A DNA stretch of 21,256 nt from Chara braunii. Taxonomy: Eukaryota > Streptophyta > Charophyceae > Charales > Characeae. Made by a program: the position numbers and the translations under genes. Where the stretch lies: positions 733,592 to 754,847 of the forward strand of contig BFEA01000226.1 of NCBI GenBank assembly GCA_003427395.1, read 5' to 3'. Positions 1 to 8,625 of this stretch are shown here, one piece after another (positions within the stretch are counted from its first letter, which is position 1; each line of letters opens with the position of its first letter). The notes beneath the pieces are model-generated. The model made no database searches and was not told where the DNA came from. It saw only the letters and a program-made list of their open reading frames with translations.

Positions 1-50
1 TTAATTTGGACCATTTCTCGATTTATGCGTGTCATCCTTGCGCAGGGGCC

Positions 51-82
<32 letters not shown>

Positions 83-100
83 ACGGATGTCCCGAAGGAC
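1..100 (-). ncRNA. U6: U6 spliceosomal snRNA (gene or pseudogene; 3' end at window edge)
   Basis: Read on the minus strand from 100 downwards, the sequence matches plant U6 snRNA almost base for base. It has the 5' hairpin, the ACAGAGA box (which pairs with the 5' splice site), the AGC triad region, the internal stem-loop and the 3' GGTCCAAATT end. U6 forms the catalytic core of the spliceosome with U2. Two features are odd. The 5' hairpin is GTCC-TTCG-GGAC, one base pair shorter than the usual plant GTCCC-TTCG-GGGAC, and both sides of the pair are missing, so the fold is kept. The 3' end reads AAATTAA where a Pol III T-run is expected, although the window stops there. Upstream I see no TATA box near -30 and no upstream sequence element near -60 to -70. 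Family identity is very secure; whether this copy is transcribed or is a retrocopy is open. Confidence 0.92.
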
Positions 101-227
101 CTCGTAAGCAATTTCGATGTGACCCTAAGGCAAAAGTTGTTCAGTTTATTTTTCTGCACAAAATAATTTTTTTACGGATTTTTTGGATTTATTTTTTTTG
201 CTGGGACCTTCCCCTCGTCCTTGCACG
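101..227. other. U6 upstream flank without a recognisable Pol III promoter
   Basis: This is the region where the plant U6 promoter elements should lie (minus strand, upstream of 100). A CACATCG stretch, the 3' half of the plant USE consensus, occurs at 115-121, but it is only about 15-20 bases from the RNA start instead of about 60-70. No TATA-like element sits at -25 to -30. I therefore do not call a promoter here. Confidence 0.4.
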
Positions 228-269
228 GCCGGGCCGCCCGGGAAAACAGGGTGACCCGGGCGGCCCGGC
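228..269. repeat. 15-bp perfect GC-rich inverted repeat (hairpin)
   Basis: The arms 228-242 (GCCGGGCCGCCCGGG) and 255-269 (CCCGGGCGGCCCGGC) are exact reverse complements around a 12-base loop (243-254). A G-T and a C-G pair can extend the stem outward to 226/271. The hairpin is nearly all G+C inside otherwise AT-rich DNA. It lies between the U6 sequence and the LpxD exon and, if the LpxD gene is intact, inside its intron. Function is unknown; a cruciform, the end of a small mobile element or a structured RNA are all possible. Confidence 0.9.
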
Positions 270-794
270 TGGTAGCCTAGAATGTTAGTCATTTCTCCCA
301 AAAAAAAAAAAATAAATTCTTAGTCATTTCGATTAATGGATCAATCAGTCAGTTGGTCCACCTCGTTCCGCCAAAACAGAGCACACACGCAATTTTTTAT
401 TTTTTATTTTAATTAAGGCTAATTCTTTCAAGCCCAACCAATTCAATTACGCATTACTATGCATTGCTGTTACACAGATATATATATTCACAAACGAGGG
501 GCTGTGACGATATACGGCAACTGGACAGCAATGAGGGGAGCGGAAAGAGAGAAGCAGAGGGAGACAGAGGAGACGGAGAGAGAAAGGGAGAGATGATAAA
601 CCAGGAAAAAACACGTGGCGAGAGCGAGAGAGAGAGAGGAGGCATAAGAAAAGTTAACAATTTAAAAAAAGGCGCACATCTGATTGTTCTTTTTTTTAAT
701 AATTATTTTATATCGTGGCAGATTGAAAATTTTTAAAAAAGGGAAAAACAAAAAAATGTTACGGAATGCCGATGAGCAAGAGAGCCGACCTTAC
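270..794 (-). other. Probable first intron of the LpxD-like gene (5' part), AT- and GA/CT-rich
   Basis: The region downstream of the GT donor at 794-793 on the minus strand has no second LpxD exon that I can find: no continuation of the hexapeptide repeats in any frame. It contains A/T runs (about 300-313, 395-412) and a strongly purine-rich tract on the plus strand at about 527-645, which is a pyrimidine tract on the gene strand. If the gene is intact, its intron runs through the inverted repeat and the U6 sequence and out of the window. Confidence 0.45.
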
Positions 795-796
795 CC
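789..796 (-). other. 5' splice donor ending LpxD exon 1
   Basis: On the minus strand the exon reads ...CACCGG and is followed by GTAAGG (794-789), a good plant U2-type donor. Splicing here splits a Gly codon (GG|N), at the place where LpxD proteins have a conserved Gly in the hexapeptide repeat (...GxGTxxG). Without splicing the frame meets TAA at 793-791. The agreement of donor, codon phase and protein conservation makes the exon end convincing. Confidence 0.75.
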
Positions 797-2134
797 GGTG
801 GCTGTTCCGATCCCGATCGCCACGTCCTCACCGACAACTGTACCGGACCTTATCCTGCAGTCAGCCGCGATGCGCGCGCGTGCGCGAACCACGGCCCCGA
901 CCTCGACGATTGCGCTCGGATGAACTACAGCAAGCCGATGGACTTTCCCGCCACCCCTCTGCCACGTCAGCTGATCTTCCCTTCCGTCGATGGCTTCGTC
1001 TGCATTTCCCCCCACAGCCCCGACCTCTTCTTCCGCCTGCGGACTTCGCGCTCCCTCCATACTCATCCGTCCCCGCGCGTCACTCTCCTCCTCCTCAGCA
1101 TCATCATCATCGAGAGCATCAACGAAGGCAGGAGATCCACGTGCCGCAGCGCCGGAGGGTCCAACTCCTGTCCGACTCGAAGCCGTGCGATCGGTATCCG
1201 GGCCGCCGCTGCTGCAGCTGTTATCGACAGCGCCACCTGGAGATTGATGCGGCAGCGGCGGCGCGGTTTTAGGGGCAGCAGAACTTACCTGAAGCTTCGG
1301 CGAGGCTTCAGCCCCCGCGCCGCCCCCGCCCCCTGCGCGACGGTGGTAATCCAACGGGGGGGCAGCATCTGGTGGTGCCACGTGTGGATGCGACAGCCTA
1401 ACTTCTACCTGGCTGGATGACGACCTGTCGCCAACCTCCGCCACCAAGGAATCGGATCTCGCGGAGGCCGTGGCGGAGGCGGAGGCGGAGGCGGAGGCGG
1501 CAGGCGCAGCGTCGGAAACCACGACGGAGGCCGCGGAAGCCCCGCCGATCCTTTCGAATTTGACAGTGTTCCCGCCAGCGTTCCCGCTCTGGCAACATCT
1601 TGCGATCCCTTCCTCAGATCGGGACACGCCGAGCTTCTCCCTACCCAGTGCTGGAGGGTTAGCTCCCGCAGCCCCCGCATCCCCCCTTCCTCCTCCTCCT
1701 CCTACCCCCTCTCTTCTCCACCCTCTCGGTCTCTCGCTTTTCACCACGATTCTCGGCCCATCACCCACGAACGACGATGACGATGACGATGCCACATCCC
1801 AGCCGTCGATCTGAGACGCGAACGACCGGTCTGCAGCGCGAGAATTGGATATCTTAGAGAACAGCGACCGAAGGGACCGCACCCCGGACAACGCTTCCGA
1901 TGCCCGCCACGTGGCGCGCTGACAAACAGACTGCCACATGGCCTGCTGACTGCCAGATGAGCAGCCAGCCACTGTCATCTGCTGGTGGTGTAATGCCCCG
2001 CCGCCAAGCCTGCGAGCGCTCGTTCGCGCTCGCTGCAAAGCTGACGAGATAGCCAGACTATAGCTCATCGTCCCCACGGTCCGCTCGCCGATCAGAGCTC
2101 CCATAGTAGTAGGCAAGCTGTCAACGCCAATCAA
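795..2134 (-). CDS. LpxD: LpxD-like UDP-3-O-acylglucosamine N-acyltransferase, first exon (partial)
   Basis: LpxD transfers a hydroxyacyl chain from acyl-ACP to UDP-3-O-acyl-glucosamine in the lipid A-type pathway; plant copies are predicted mitochondrial. The last ~55 codons of this 446-codon stretch show a GGG..H motif, then HPSAIVEVGAVV and hexapeptide repeats ending SGTVVGEDVAIGIGTATG. This aligns without gaps to the start of the LpxD left-handed beta-helix and fits LpxD better than LpxA. The catalytic His region and the rest of the helix must lie in later exons outside the window. Met codons occur at 2132-2134, 2102-2104 and 2066-2068. The last is followed by a Ser/Ala/Arg-rich, acid-free stretch typical of a mitochondrial presequence, so I favour it. 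Between the N terminus and the helix are about 300 residues of Gly/Ala/Ser-rich sequence and an Asp/Glu cluster (DDDDAEEEE), far longer than usual. A second good donor (1288) inside the frame means part may be intron. The family call is fairly secure; exact boundaries are not. Confidence 0.7.
1281..1292 (-). other. Possible internal 5' splice donor within the LpxD-like frame
   Basis: The minus strand reads TCAG|GTAAGTTC, a near-perfect plant donor with GT at 1288-1287. If used, an intron would remove some of the low-complexity linker between the presequence and the GGG..H motif. I found no convincing pyrimidine tract plus AG acceptor before the helix, because the minus strand there is purine-rich, so the site may be unused or used alternatively. 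Confidence 0.35.
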
Positions 2135-2954
2135 ACGGACCGCTTACTGGATCAAGCCAAGAGGCATAACATCCAGAAGCAATACCCCCCCTCTCCCTTC
2201 CTTCTTCCTCTCTCCTTCTTCCTTCATTCCTCATTGATCAGCAAATGCATACGACCGCCATGGCAAAGAAAGCCCAACCACCAGATCTCGTTTCTGCAGC
2301 CCACCCCAGCCCACACCCGCAGCGGCAGCAGCAACAGTAGCAACTGCCGCCAGATAACCCCCCATACACCTCGGCACTAAACCCGCGCCCGCCCACACAG
2401 CCGCCAATAGCTGCACCAGCTGCTGCCCCAGCTACTGCCCAGCTGCTACAGCGCCCTGCCTCCTGCTCCCTCGAAGGTCTTGCGGCTGGCCCTTGAAACT
2501 GCTACACACCCATCCGAAGGAATCTTTAGGGGGGTCAAAGAAGAAACAGGGGTCCCACTTTTTTTTTTTTTTTGGGGGGGGGGTGGAGAGGGCGGCGGGG
2601 GCCGGCAACCTCGCCAAGGGCACACTCAGATCTGAAGCTTTCCGAGTGAGGCCTTCCACTTCGTGCTCCGTCCACGCATCCGGCCGTTATCACAGCCAGG
2701 GTCACGCTCGCAAAGCACGAACATCGCAGCAGTGGCTCCCGCCCCTCACTGTATACCTAATAGTAGGTCCATCCATAAACCTTCACCGCGTAGACCGGGC
2801 TATGGTGGGACCACGCCCGGTCTGGGTGTAGGACTTTCATAGGATGTCAATAACTTCGGGCCTCGTTCCACCTCTCACCATGCACCAAGTCCTTCCTTTT
2901 TTTTGGTACATGCAGCAAGTCCGGTGAGCCGTGCATCTGTCCCCTTTTCCTTTC
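2135..2954. other. Upstream flank of the LpxD-like gene; low-complexity tracts
   Basis: This stretch lies upstream of the LpxD-like exon on its strand. At 2185-2230 the gene strand is strongly GA-rich, which is common in plant 5' untranslated regions. 2290-2450 is rich in CAG/GCC-like triplets on the plus strand. At 2559-2583 there is T15 followed by G10. I see no clear TATA box and no coding region with family resemblance. Confidence 0.4.
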
Positions 2955-3140
2955 ACGTTTTTCATCCCTCTGAACTGTGTACGCTACCCGGTAGCAGGGA
3001 ACTCTCATCAACTCGAACCTCTCTCCAACCCATTGGTTAGGCCTGCAGCTCGTTTTTTCATCTCTCTGAAGTCTGTGTACGCTACCAGGGAACACTTACC
3101 AACTCATACATCTCTCTAACCCACTGGTTAGGTTTGCACA
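2955..3140. repeat. Tandem duplication, two ~96-bp units
   Basis: Two imperfect copies, 2955-3050 and 3051-3140, share in the same order CGTTTTTCATC, CTCTGAA, TGTGTACGCTACC, a CAGGGAAC block, CAACTC and AACCCAYTGGTTAGG. The second copy lacks a few bases in the middle. The arrangement is a simple head-to-tail duplication with moderate divergence. No coding role is visible. Confidence 0.8.
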
Positions 3141-3144
3141 GTGT

Positions 3145-3168
3145 TGGTGCAAGAGCAAAGCTGCACCA
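3145..3168. repeat. 7-bp inverted repeat
   Basis: TGGTGCA (3145-3151) and TGCACCA (3162-3168) are exact reverse complements around a 10-base loop, just after the tandem duplication. A single 7-bp hairpin is not significant alone. Confidence 0.6.
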
Positions 3169-3375
3169 GCCCTTGATCACTGTGATGTGGGACTGGGCAG
3201 GCGGTACCAGTGGGGGAACACTGGCTTTGCTACTGCCTACGTAGCACGGTGGTCAGTCGTTCCACCTCCCCTTTCCTCCCCAACAATATTGGGCTAAGGT
3301 CCTGCTACGTTTCAGAAAATTGGAAAAGTCCTCTTCTCGCAGTGGAGAGGTCCTCACCCTCCTCGTTTTTGCCAG

Positions 3376-3478
3376 GCGCATCCCCTACTACTTCCCCATC
3401 TCATGCACACAGAGGACCTCACACAAGGGTGCATCCCCTACTTCCCTTTCTCACGCACACACAGGACCTCACACACGG
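3376..3478. repeat. Tandem duplication, two ~52-bp units
   Basis: Units 3376-3428 and 3429-3478 both read GYGCATCCCCTACT..., then CTCAYGCACACA, then AGGACCTCACACA. The offset is 53 bases, with a small indel near the middle. The unit contains CA-rich sequence. No gene is associated with it. Confidence 0.8.
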
Positions 3479-3985
3479 ATCCATCGGACAGCAGTCGCAG
3501 GCACCAGCGTTAGGCAGACCCCACCCAGCCCTGGTTGAAGCCACGCCGGACGAGCCTTGTCGCCCGGGCACCTGGGACACCGGCTTGATCATTAGTGTAC
3601 CTGGGCCATGAGCCAACCTGTAAGGCCCCCTCTGTACCCTGGCACCCAAGTATATGTAACTAAACGTTCCTACCCTATGTACCACAGGCAGTGTCTAATG
3701 GCTCCCCCCTCGCCAAGGTCTAACCTATGACAGCCCCTGAGCTACCCAGGTATGCGTACCTAGCACAGTACCAATGTTATTTTGGTTATTGTTGTACATG
3801 TATCTTATCACCTGGAGTTGCTCTAGTCTCTGTCATCTGTAGGCACACTGCCACCATCCGCCTCCATACCTTTCTAACTTTGAAGTTCTTACAAAAGAGG
3901 TCTGAAGTAGCTCCACAATTCTTAGTTGGCTTCTAGTCTCATTGTCATGGAATTNTCTGATGACTTTTCTGAACGTGCTCGTTAT
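3479..3985. other. No recognisable gene
   Basis: This is mixed-composition sequence without a family-like open frame, RNA gene or clear repeat. One ambiguous base lies at 3955. I see nothing that can be named here. Confidence 0.4.
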
Positions 3986-4133
3986 GGGACGCTGGGCCCG
4001 GTTCCCAGTTTGTGCCAATTTGGGAGGATATGGTTNTATCTATGGGACGCTGGACCCGGTTTCCAGCAGGTGTTGCTCCCCACCAATAGATGGAGCTTGT
4101 GTTNTCTCCAAAAAAAAAAAAAAAAAAAAAAAA
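3986..4133 (+). repeat. Poly(A)-tailed retroposon-like repeat, plus orientation (two core copies)
   Basis: Two copies of the core GGGACGCTGGNCCCGGTTYC occur at 3986-4008 and 4044-4066. The second continues through TGTTGCTCCCCACCAATAGA and ends in a run of 24 A (4110-4133). Copies of the same sequence in the opposite orientation at 4209-4297 and 4658-4712 are preceded by T-rich tracts, that is, they also end in A-rich tails on their own strand. A 3' poly(A) shared by independent copies points to retroposition, SINE-like or processed. I saw no Pol III box A/B in this family. Two ambiguous bases (4036, 4104) fall inside it. Confidence 0.55.
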
Positions 4134-4208
4134 CCCTTTGTCATCAACTAGACACACTCCACCTCTATTGTTGTATATATGTGTACTGCCAAGGCAGAAG
4201 TCTCTATC

Positions 4209-4297
4209 CCTTTTTCTTTTTTTCTTTTTCAAAACAAGCTCCGATCTATTCATGGGGAGCATCACGTGCTGAGAACAGGGCTCGGCGTCCCTTATGA
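4209..4297 (-). repeat. Retroposon-like repeat, minus orientation, A-rich tail
   Basis: On the plus strand a pyrimidine tract (4209-4230) is followed by AAGCTCCGATCTATTCATGG, then GGAGCATCACGTGCTGAGAA and a GGCGTCCC end. It is the inverse of the plus-orientation copy at 4044-4133, so the two form a large imperfect inverted pair around 4134-4208. The T-tract corresponds to a degenerate A-tail on the element's own strand. Confidence 0.55.
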
Positions 4298-4372
4298 GGA
4301 TATTTTGGAATACATGAGTCATGATGATTTGGAATACATGAAAAACAGCTGAGGTGGTAAGGCCACCAAGTG

Positions 4373-4395
4373 CTGGAAACCAGGTCCAGCGTCCC
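4373..4395 (-). repeat. Core copy of the 4-kb retroposon-like family
   Basis: The plus strand reads CTGGAAACCAGGTCCAGCGT then CCC, the same core as at 4044-4066 in the other orientation. Only the core is recognisable and no tail is visible here. Confidence 0.6.
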
Positions 4396-4454
4396 TTGCC
4401 CTTATCCAAGAGGGCCTACTCACATCCGGGAATCTGTCTCTTCATCCTTTAAAC

Positions 4455-4517
4455 CGGATGCCAGATCCTACCTAATCCTGATCTATTCTACCAGTTGGAA
4501 ACCTGCTCCAGCGTCCC
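4455..4517 (-). repeat. Degenerate copy of the same repeat family
   Basis: It holds CGGATGCCAGATCCTAC (4455-4471), then GATCTATTCT, then TTGGAAACCTGCTCCAGCGT and CCC (4495-4517). The first block recurs at 4774-4790 (CGGATGCCAAATCCTAC), followed there by a shortened GAAAACTAGCATCCC core. The repeat unit is therefore longer than the 23-base core. Confidence 0.5.
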
Positions 4518-4657
4518 TTTCATCCTAACTCCCCAGGCTGGCCCGAAGGTCAGCAGGGGCCACTGGGGGGCACCAGTGGAACCATCTGCCTCCAACCCTG
4601 CTCGTGCGCCCCTTGCAAACCTTGCCTTACCTGCCCTGAACAGCACCATGGTGCACA

Positions 4658-4712
4658 TCTCTCTCTTCTTTTTTTGACAGGCTCCAATCAATTCTTGGGG
4701 AGCAGTATGTGA
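4658..4712 (-). repeat. 3' end copy of the same family with T-tract (A-tail on its strand)
   Basis: A pyrimidine tract (4658-4675) is followed by GACAGGCTCCAATCAATTCT and TGGGGAGCAG, which match the tail end of the family. The tract plus CAG also resembles a 3' splice acceptor on the plus strand, but the parallel with the other tailed copies makes a retroposon end the better reading. Confidence 0.5.
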
Positions 4713-4880
4713 CTACTAAGAGAAAATATGGCTTCAAACAAAGGCCAGGGGACTACTTCTCCATCCATCTTGTCGGATGCCAAATCCTACACAGAAAACT
4801 AGCATCCCTTGACCTCTTTTCCTTACCTGCGGCTCAGCCCGGGTTCTGCTGGGGTTCTGAGGGCATAATGGCAGCATGTA

Positions 4881-4903
4881 CTGAAAATCGGGCTCAGCAT
4901 TCC
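4881..4903 (-). repeat. Diverged core copy of the same family
   Basis: CTGAAAATCGGGCTCAGCAT followed by TCC matches the family core with several changes. It is preceded by GCAGCATGTA, matching GCATCACGTG at the same place in the copy at 4209-4297. Confidence 0.45.
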
Positions 4904-5202
4904 TTACGAAAGCTCAAACATATAGGGACAGGCCAAGACCACCCTATTAACGACTCTGACCTGCGCTTAGTGCATCCTCTCGTCTAGTGATAGCGGGTGT
5001 GGAGGGAAAGGGCCCGGGAACTCTTCTGTGTTCCGCAGGGGGATGCTGGGGTCCACCGCTGTCCAGACTTTAAAAGAAAGGCAGTGATCGCGATGGACTT
5101 CGACTTGTGTTAGTTTTTGGTGTTCCTTCTCATATCTATGAATTTTAGTTCTACTCCTCTCCCCTATCCCCTGACCATAGATGATTTAAGATCTGGGTAA
5201 TC
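4904..5202. other. Probable LINE 3' flank or untranslated region; no gene
   Basis: On the minus strand this lies just downstream of the last LINE coding frame and may be its 3' untranslated region. There is no poly(A) run marking the LINE end and no independent gene. Confidence 0.35.
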
Positions 5203-8115
5203 TCACAAAATAACACTCGTATATATTGAAGCTCGTAATGGTACTTCACAATTACAAAGTTTTTCTACAGCTAAAGAATAAGCATGTTCTTGTGCCATCA
5301 TAGAAACATAATCTAATTGATCAAATAACCCCCTTACCCACCCCTCCCTCTGCCTCCCCAGCCAGTCTTTGGCAAATTGGGTGATTCTGTCCGATATATC
5401 CTTATGTCTATGAAGGGAGTCCAGAGTCTTTTTGGTCTCCAACCATCTCTTGCTGATCTCTAACCATAGTATCCACATGATCATCCTCCTCCCCAATGAA
5501 AACATGTTCTTCACAAAGGTCTCATGTTGTAGAGTTGGGTGGTGTCCCACTAGAATTGTTCTCCAGTCCCATGGCCATGGCTGACCTGGGACCATCTGCC
5601 TCCATATCCTATCCCACAATTTCCACGTCAGAACAGACATTGGACACAACAGGCACATATGTTCGATTGTCTCCATCCTTTTCCTAATCGAAAATCCCTA
5701 CATGCAACGTGTGCATTATGGCAGGGCCCTTCCCTGCTGCTCCAACTGCGTGTGATCGATTAACTAGTCGTTTGTAGGAGGCAGCGGTGGGCGATTTGCC
5801 ATTGGAGCGAGGTGATTTTTGTCGGTCTACCGTCCTTGAACCGCTGTATAGGTGCAAAAAGTTATCTATGTGTTTTTGCCATCTGTCAATTACCACATGA
5901 CCCTTAACATCTTGTAGGTGCTCTTTACTGTGAGGGTGGAGAGGCGGGATCTCGAGGTGTTGGTTTTGGTCCTTGTTGGGGAGCCCTACTGCCACTCTAA
6001 CTTGAATGGGTCCAATGGGATCTTGGCCAAAGGGGCCTCAAGTCTAAAAGCCCACCGTTTTTTCCCCTCCCCCAAGATTCGAATCCTATAAAGATGTTCC
6101 CTCCCCTTCAAATTTTCCTATGCTATATCATTCCAGCAGCACAACGCCCGCCCGTACCACGTGGATTTTTCCTGCCCCCTCTCGAGCCACCCAGTCTCCC
6201 TCTTGCCACTTGTGCCTTTTTCGTAGGATAGATTTTTATCCTAGGGGGAAGACATCCGTGATTTCCTCTATGTTCGACTCTACGTCATGGCAGTATCTCA
6301 GTTTCTCCCATCTGATCTGGTCCCTTCCATTCCTTGTTCCCCTCATCACTCCATGCCTCACCCAACTCCTCCATGGCGAGTCGGAGCTACAAAATATTTG
6401 GTCGTGAGAATTGGTAATTCTGCAGTTTCCGAAGAGGGGTTGTCTAGCCACCTCCTCCCAACGCTCCAGCGGAGGCCTTTGTGTGAGGGGCATTTTCCTC
6501 CATGTCGTCACTGGCCTGGGCCAGAAGTCGTCCCTCTGCAGATCATGTCAGAGGTCTGGTTTGGTCTTTGCAGGTTCTCAAGCCGCCCGCGGGATTTCCC
6601 TATTGTGATTGTCCAACCAACATAGGCGGTCCATGGAGGAGGGAGTTTCACGTGCCTGTCATGAAAGTTGTCCGCAGGCCAAGGGTCTCCATATGAGAGG
6701 AGTTTCGAAAATCAAACAGAATACCCATTGCAGAACCAATGATTGGACATGTATTACAGGGTCTAGGATACCCATACTTTCTCTAACCTTAGGTTGCACC
6801 ACCTACTCCACCCGACTGCTCGTCCTTGTGTTCTCGTTGTCGCCCGACCATAGATATGCAGCCACCTTCCTCTTGAGAGCCCTTTGGGTCGTCTCATCGA
6901 GTGGCCACATAACGAATTTGTACCATAGTGTAGCCAACACTACATTATTTATTGCTAAGTATGTTTTATAATTCTATTGGGAGAGTTTGACCGCAGCCAG
7001 GGAGTGAGTCACTCATTGTTTTCGTCAAGGAGGCCCTGTGCTGTCATCTTGACTCCAAGAATTTGGATCGCTGCATCGGGGGCCATCCATGTGATACGAG
7101 GTTCTTCAGGTGGCCGATCACCTTGCTGGTGTAACCACCAACCCAATGTTTCTGCCCCAATTAATTGTCATGTCTAATAAGAGACAAAACAGATCCATGA
7201 GCCTTTGGATCTCCTCCATGTTGTGAGACGTCGCTTCCACCATAATTGTCAGATCGTCCACGAACAGGGAGCAGACCGCGGTGACCTCCTCTGGTATGCC
7301 CACAAACCGGATTCTTTAAAGATCTTCACTGCAGCGGTAACGAAGATTGACAAACAAACTTTCATTATTAGGATGAAAAGGAAGGGGGCAATTGGGTCTC
7401 CCTGCCTAACCGACCTTTTAAGTCCAATTTATGGTGCTAACAAGCTATTCACATGGACTCGGGTTGTTTCATTTTGATGTAAAATTTGCACCCATTTTTG
7501 AAACTCAAGGCCGAAGTTCATTTTTTGCAGGCATCTGTTAAGGAACACCCAATGGACATGATCATATGTTTTTTCAAAATCGTTAAAAATATATGTTGCA
7601 TTACTTTTGGATTGGTTGGACAATTTAATTATCTCGTTAACAAGAAAGATATTTTATTGTATATTTCCATTTCGAATGAAACCTGTTTGGGATGGGTGAA
7701 TAAGATTCTCGATCACCTCAATCATGCGGTTAGCCAAGGCTTTGGATAACATCTTATAGACCACCATTTACAGAGTGATGAACCTATATATTTGAATATT
7801 CATTTTATCGTGCCTTTTGCGCAGTAGGGACAACACCCTTTGTTCTAGCAATTCCCCTATTTGCCCTGTTTCTTAGACTCCTCGGTAGAATTGCATCAAA
7901 TTATTGTTGAGGAACGACCACATGGTTTCCTATAATTCCTTAGGGAACCCATCTATTCCATGTGTGTTCTTCTCGTCCATCAAGAGACGAGTCGTCCAAA
8001 TTTCGTCCTTGCTGAACGGGGAAATCCACCTTTGTCTGTTGGGTTGGTGACACCGCATGAAGTTGCGAAAATCTTTGTCATCAATGAATACAAAATGATG
8101 CTCTCAAATAGTGGA
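5203..8115 (-). pseudogene. L1-type non-LTR retrotransposon (LINE) ORF2 remnant: reverse transcriptase to zinc-finger region
   Basis: Translated on the minus strand across several frames, this is a plant L1-type ORF2. It starts near 8115 with ISPFSKDEIW and HGIDGFPKEL, then VYKMLSKALANRM and HPSQTGF. Motif A follows (FNDFEKTYDHVHW, ~7560), then motif B (SVRQGDPIAPFLFIL, ~7380) and motif C (SLFVDDLTIMVEA, ~7250); the catalytic aspartates are present. 6236-6900 carries the post-RT region (PWRSW, PLFGNCRITN). 5203-5676 carries the zf-RVT end with [11 protein letters not shown] and a Trp-rich stretch. In life the protein nicks target DNA and copies LINE RNA. Stops and frameshifts occur (for example after FPKEL, after RFITL and between motifs B and C), so it is dead. 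The upstream endonuclease domain is missing: the copy is 5'-truncated or cut by the SINE-like repeat beyond 8168. Confidence 0.9.
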
Positions 8116-8167
8116 GCTACAAAGGTTAGACCGAACCCTCTAAACCCTTTTCCTATCCTACCGCCTA

Positions 8168-8495
8168 TGACTTAAAGTAGATCCTCCTAGTCTGGCCCTG
8201 TTCCCCCTTGAACAATCATTGTCCTCCATGATGATGCCTTGTAGAGCAGTGCTCCATAGTGGGCCTACTTCAACAACTACACCCCCCCCCCCTCCTTCCC
8301 CTATTTCCTGTAATTTGCACCTACTCCCTACAAGGACACCCATTCCCCACCAATATTCATAAATAGGTTCTCTCCAAGTGAGTCGTGCCGCCTCCCTGCC
8401 ACATTTGACTCAAAGTAGGCCATCCCCCTAGCCTGCCCCTACTCCCCTGGAACAATCACCACGCTCCATGAAGATGCCCTGTAGAACAGTGATCC
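8168..8495 (-). repeat. Repeated body of a SINE-like element: two ~88-bp units
   Basis: Units 8168-8255 and 8406-8495 share TGACTYAAAGTAG, a CCTAG..TG.CCC block, GGAACAATCA-like sequence, CTCCATGAWGATGCC and TGTAGARCAGTG, offset by about 239 bases. Between them is a pyrimidine-rich spacer with a C-run (8281-8294). The tRNA-like head at 8626-8697 lies upstream on the minus strand, so this could be the SINE body, duplicated once. Confidence 0.6.
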
Positions 8496-8625
8496 CAAAG
8501 TCCTCCCCCTCTCCCCAACCGACCTTCCCTTCTACCTAGTCTATCTTTGCTACATAGGTTGAGGAAGGTATGCAAGGTGTCAATCTAACACCAACTCGAG
8601 CATGTGCATGAGAGGTTGAGGACCG

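Noticed and set aside
115-125. Plant USE promoter element for U6
   Set aside because: Only CACATCG matches, and it lies about 15-20 bases upstream of the RNA instead of the usual 60-70, with no TATA box in register.
766-1420. Plus-strand frames of 85-168 codons over the LpxD exon
   Set aside because: They are shadows of the minus-strand exon, with Arg/Ser/Pro-rich translations of GC-rich DNA and no domain.
3955-4104. Three single N bases in a repeat cluster as a biological signal
   Set aside because: They are assembly ambiguities in repeated sequence and carry no biological information by themselves.
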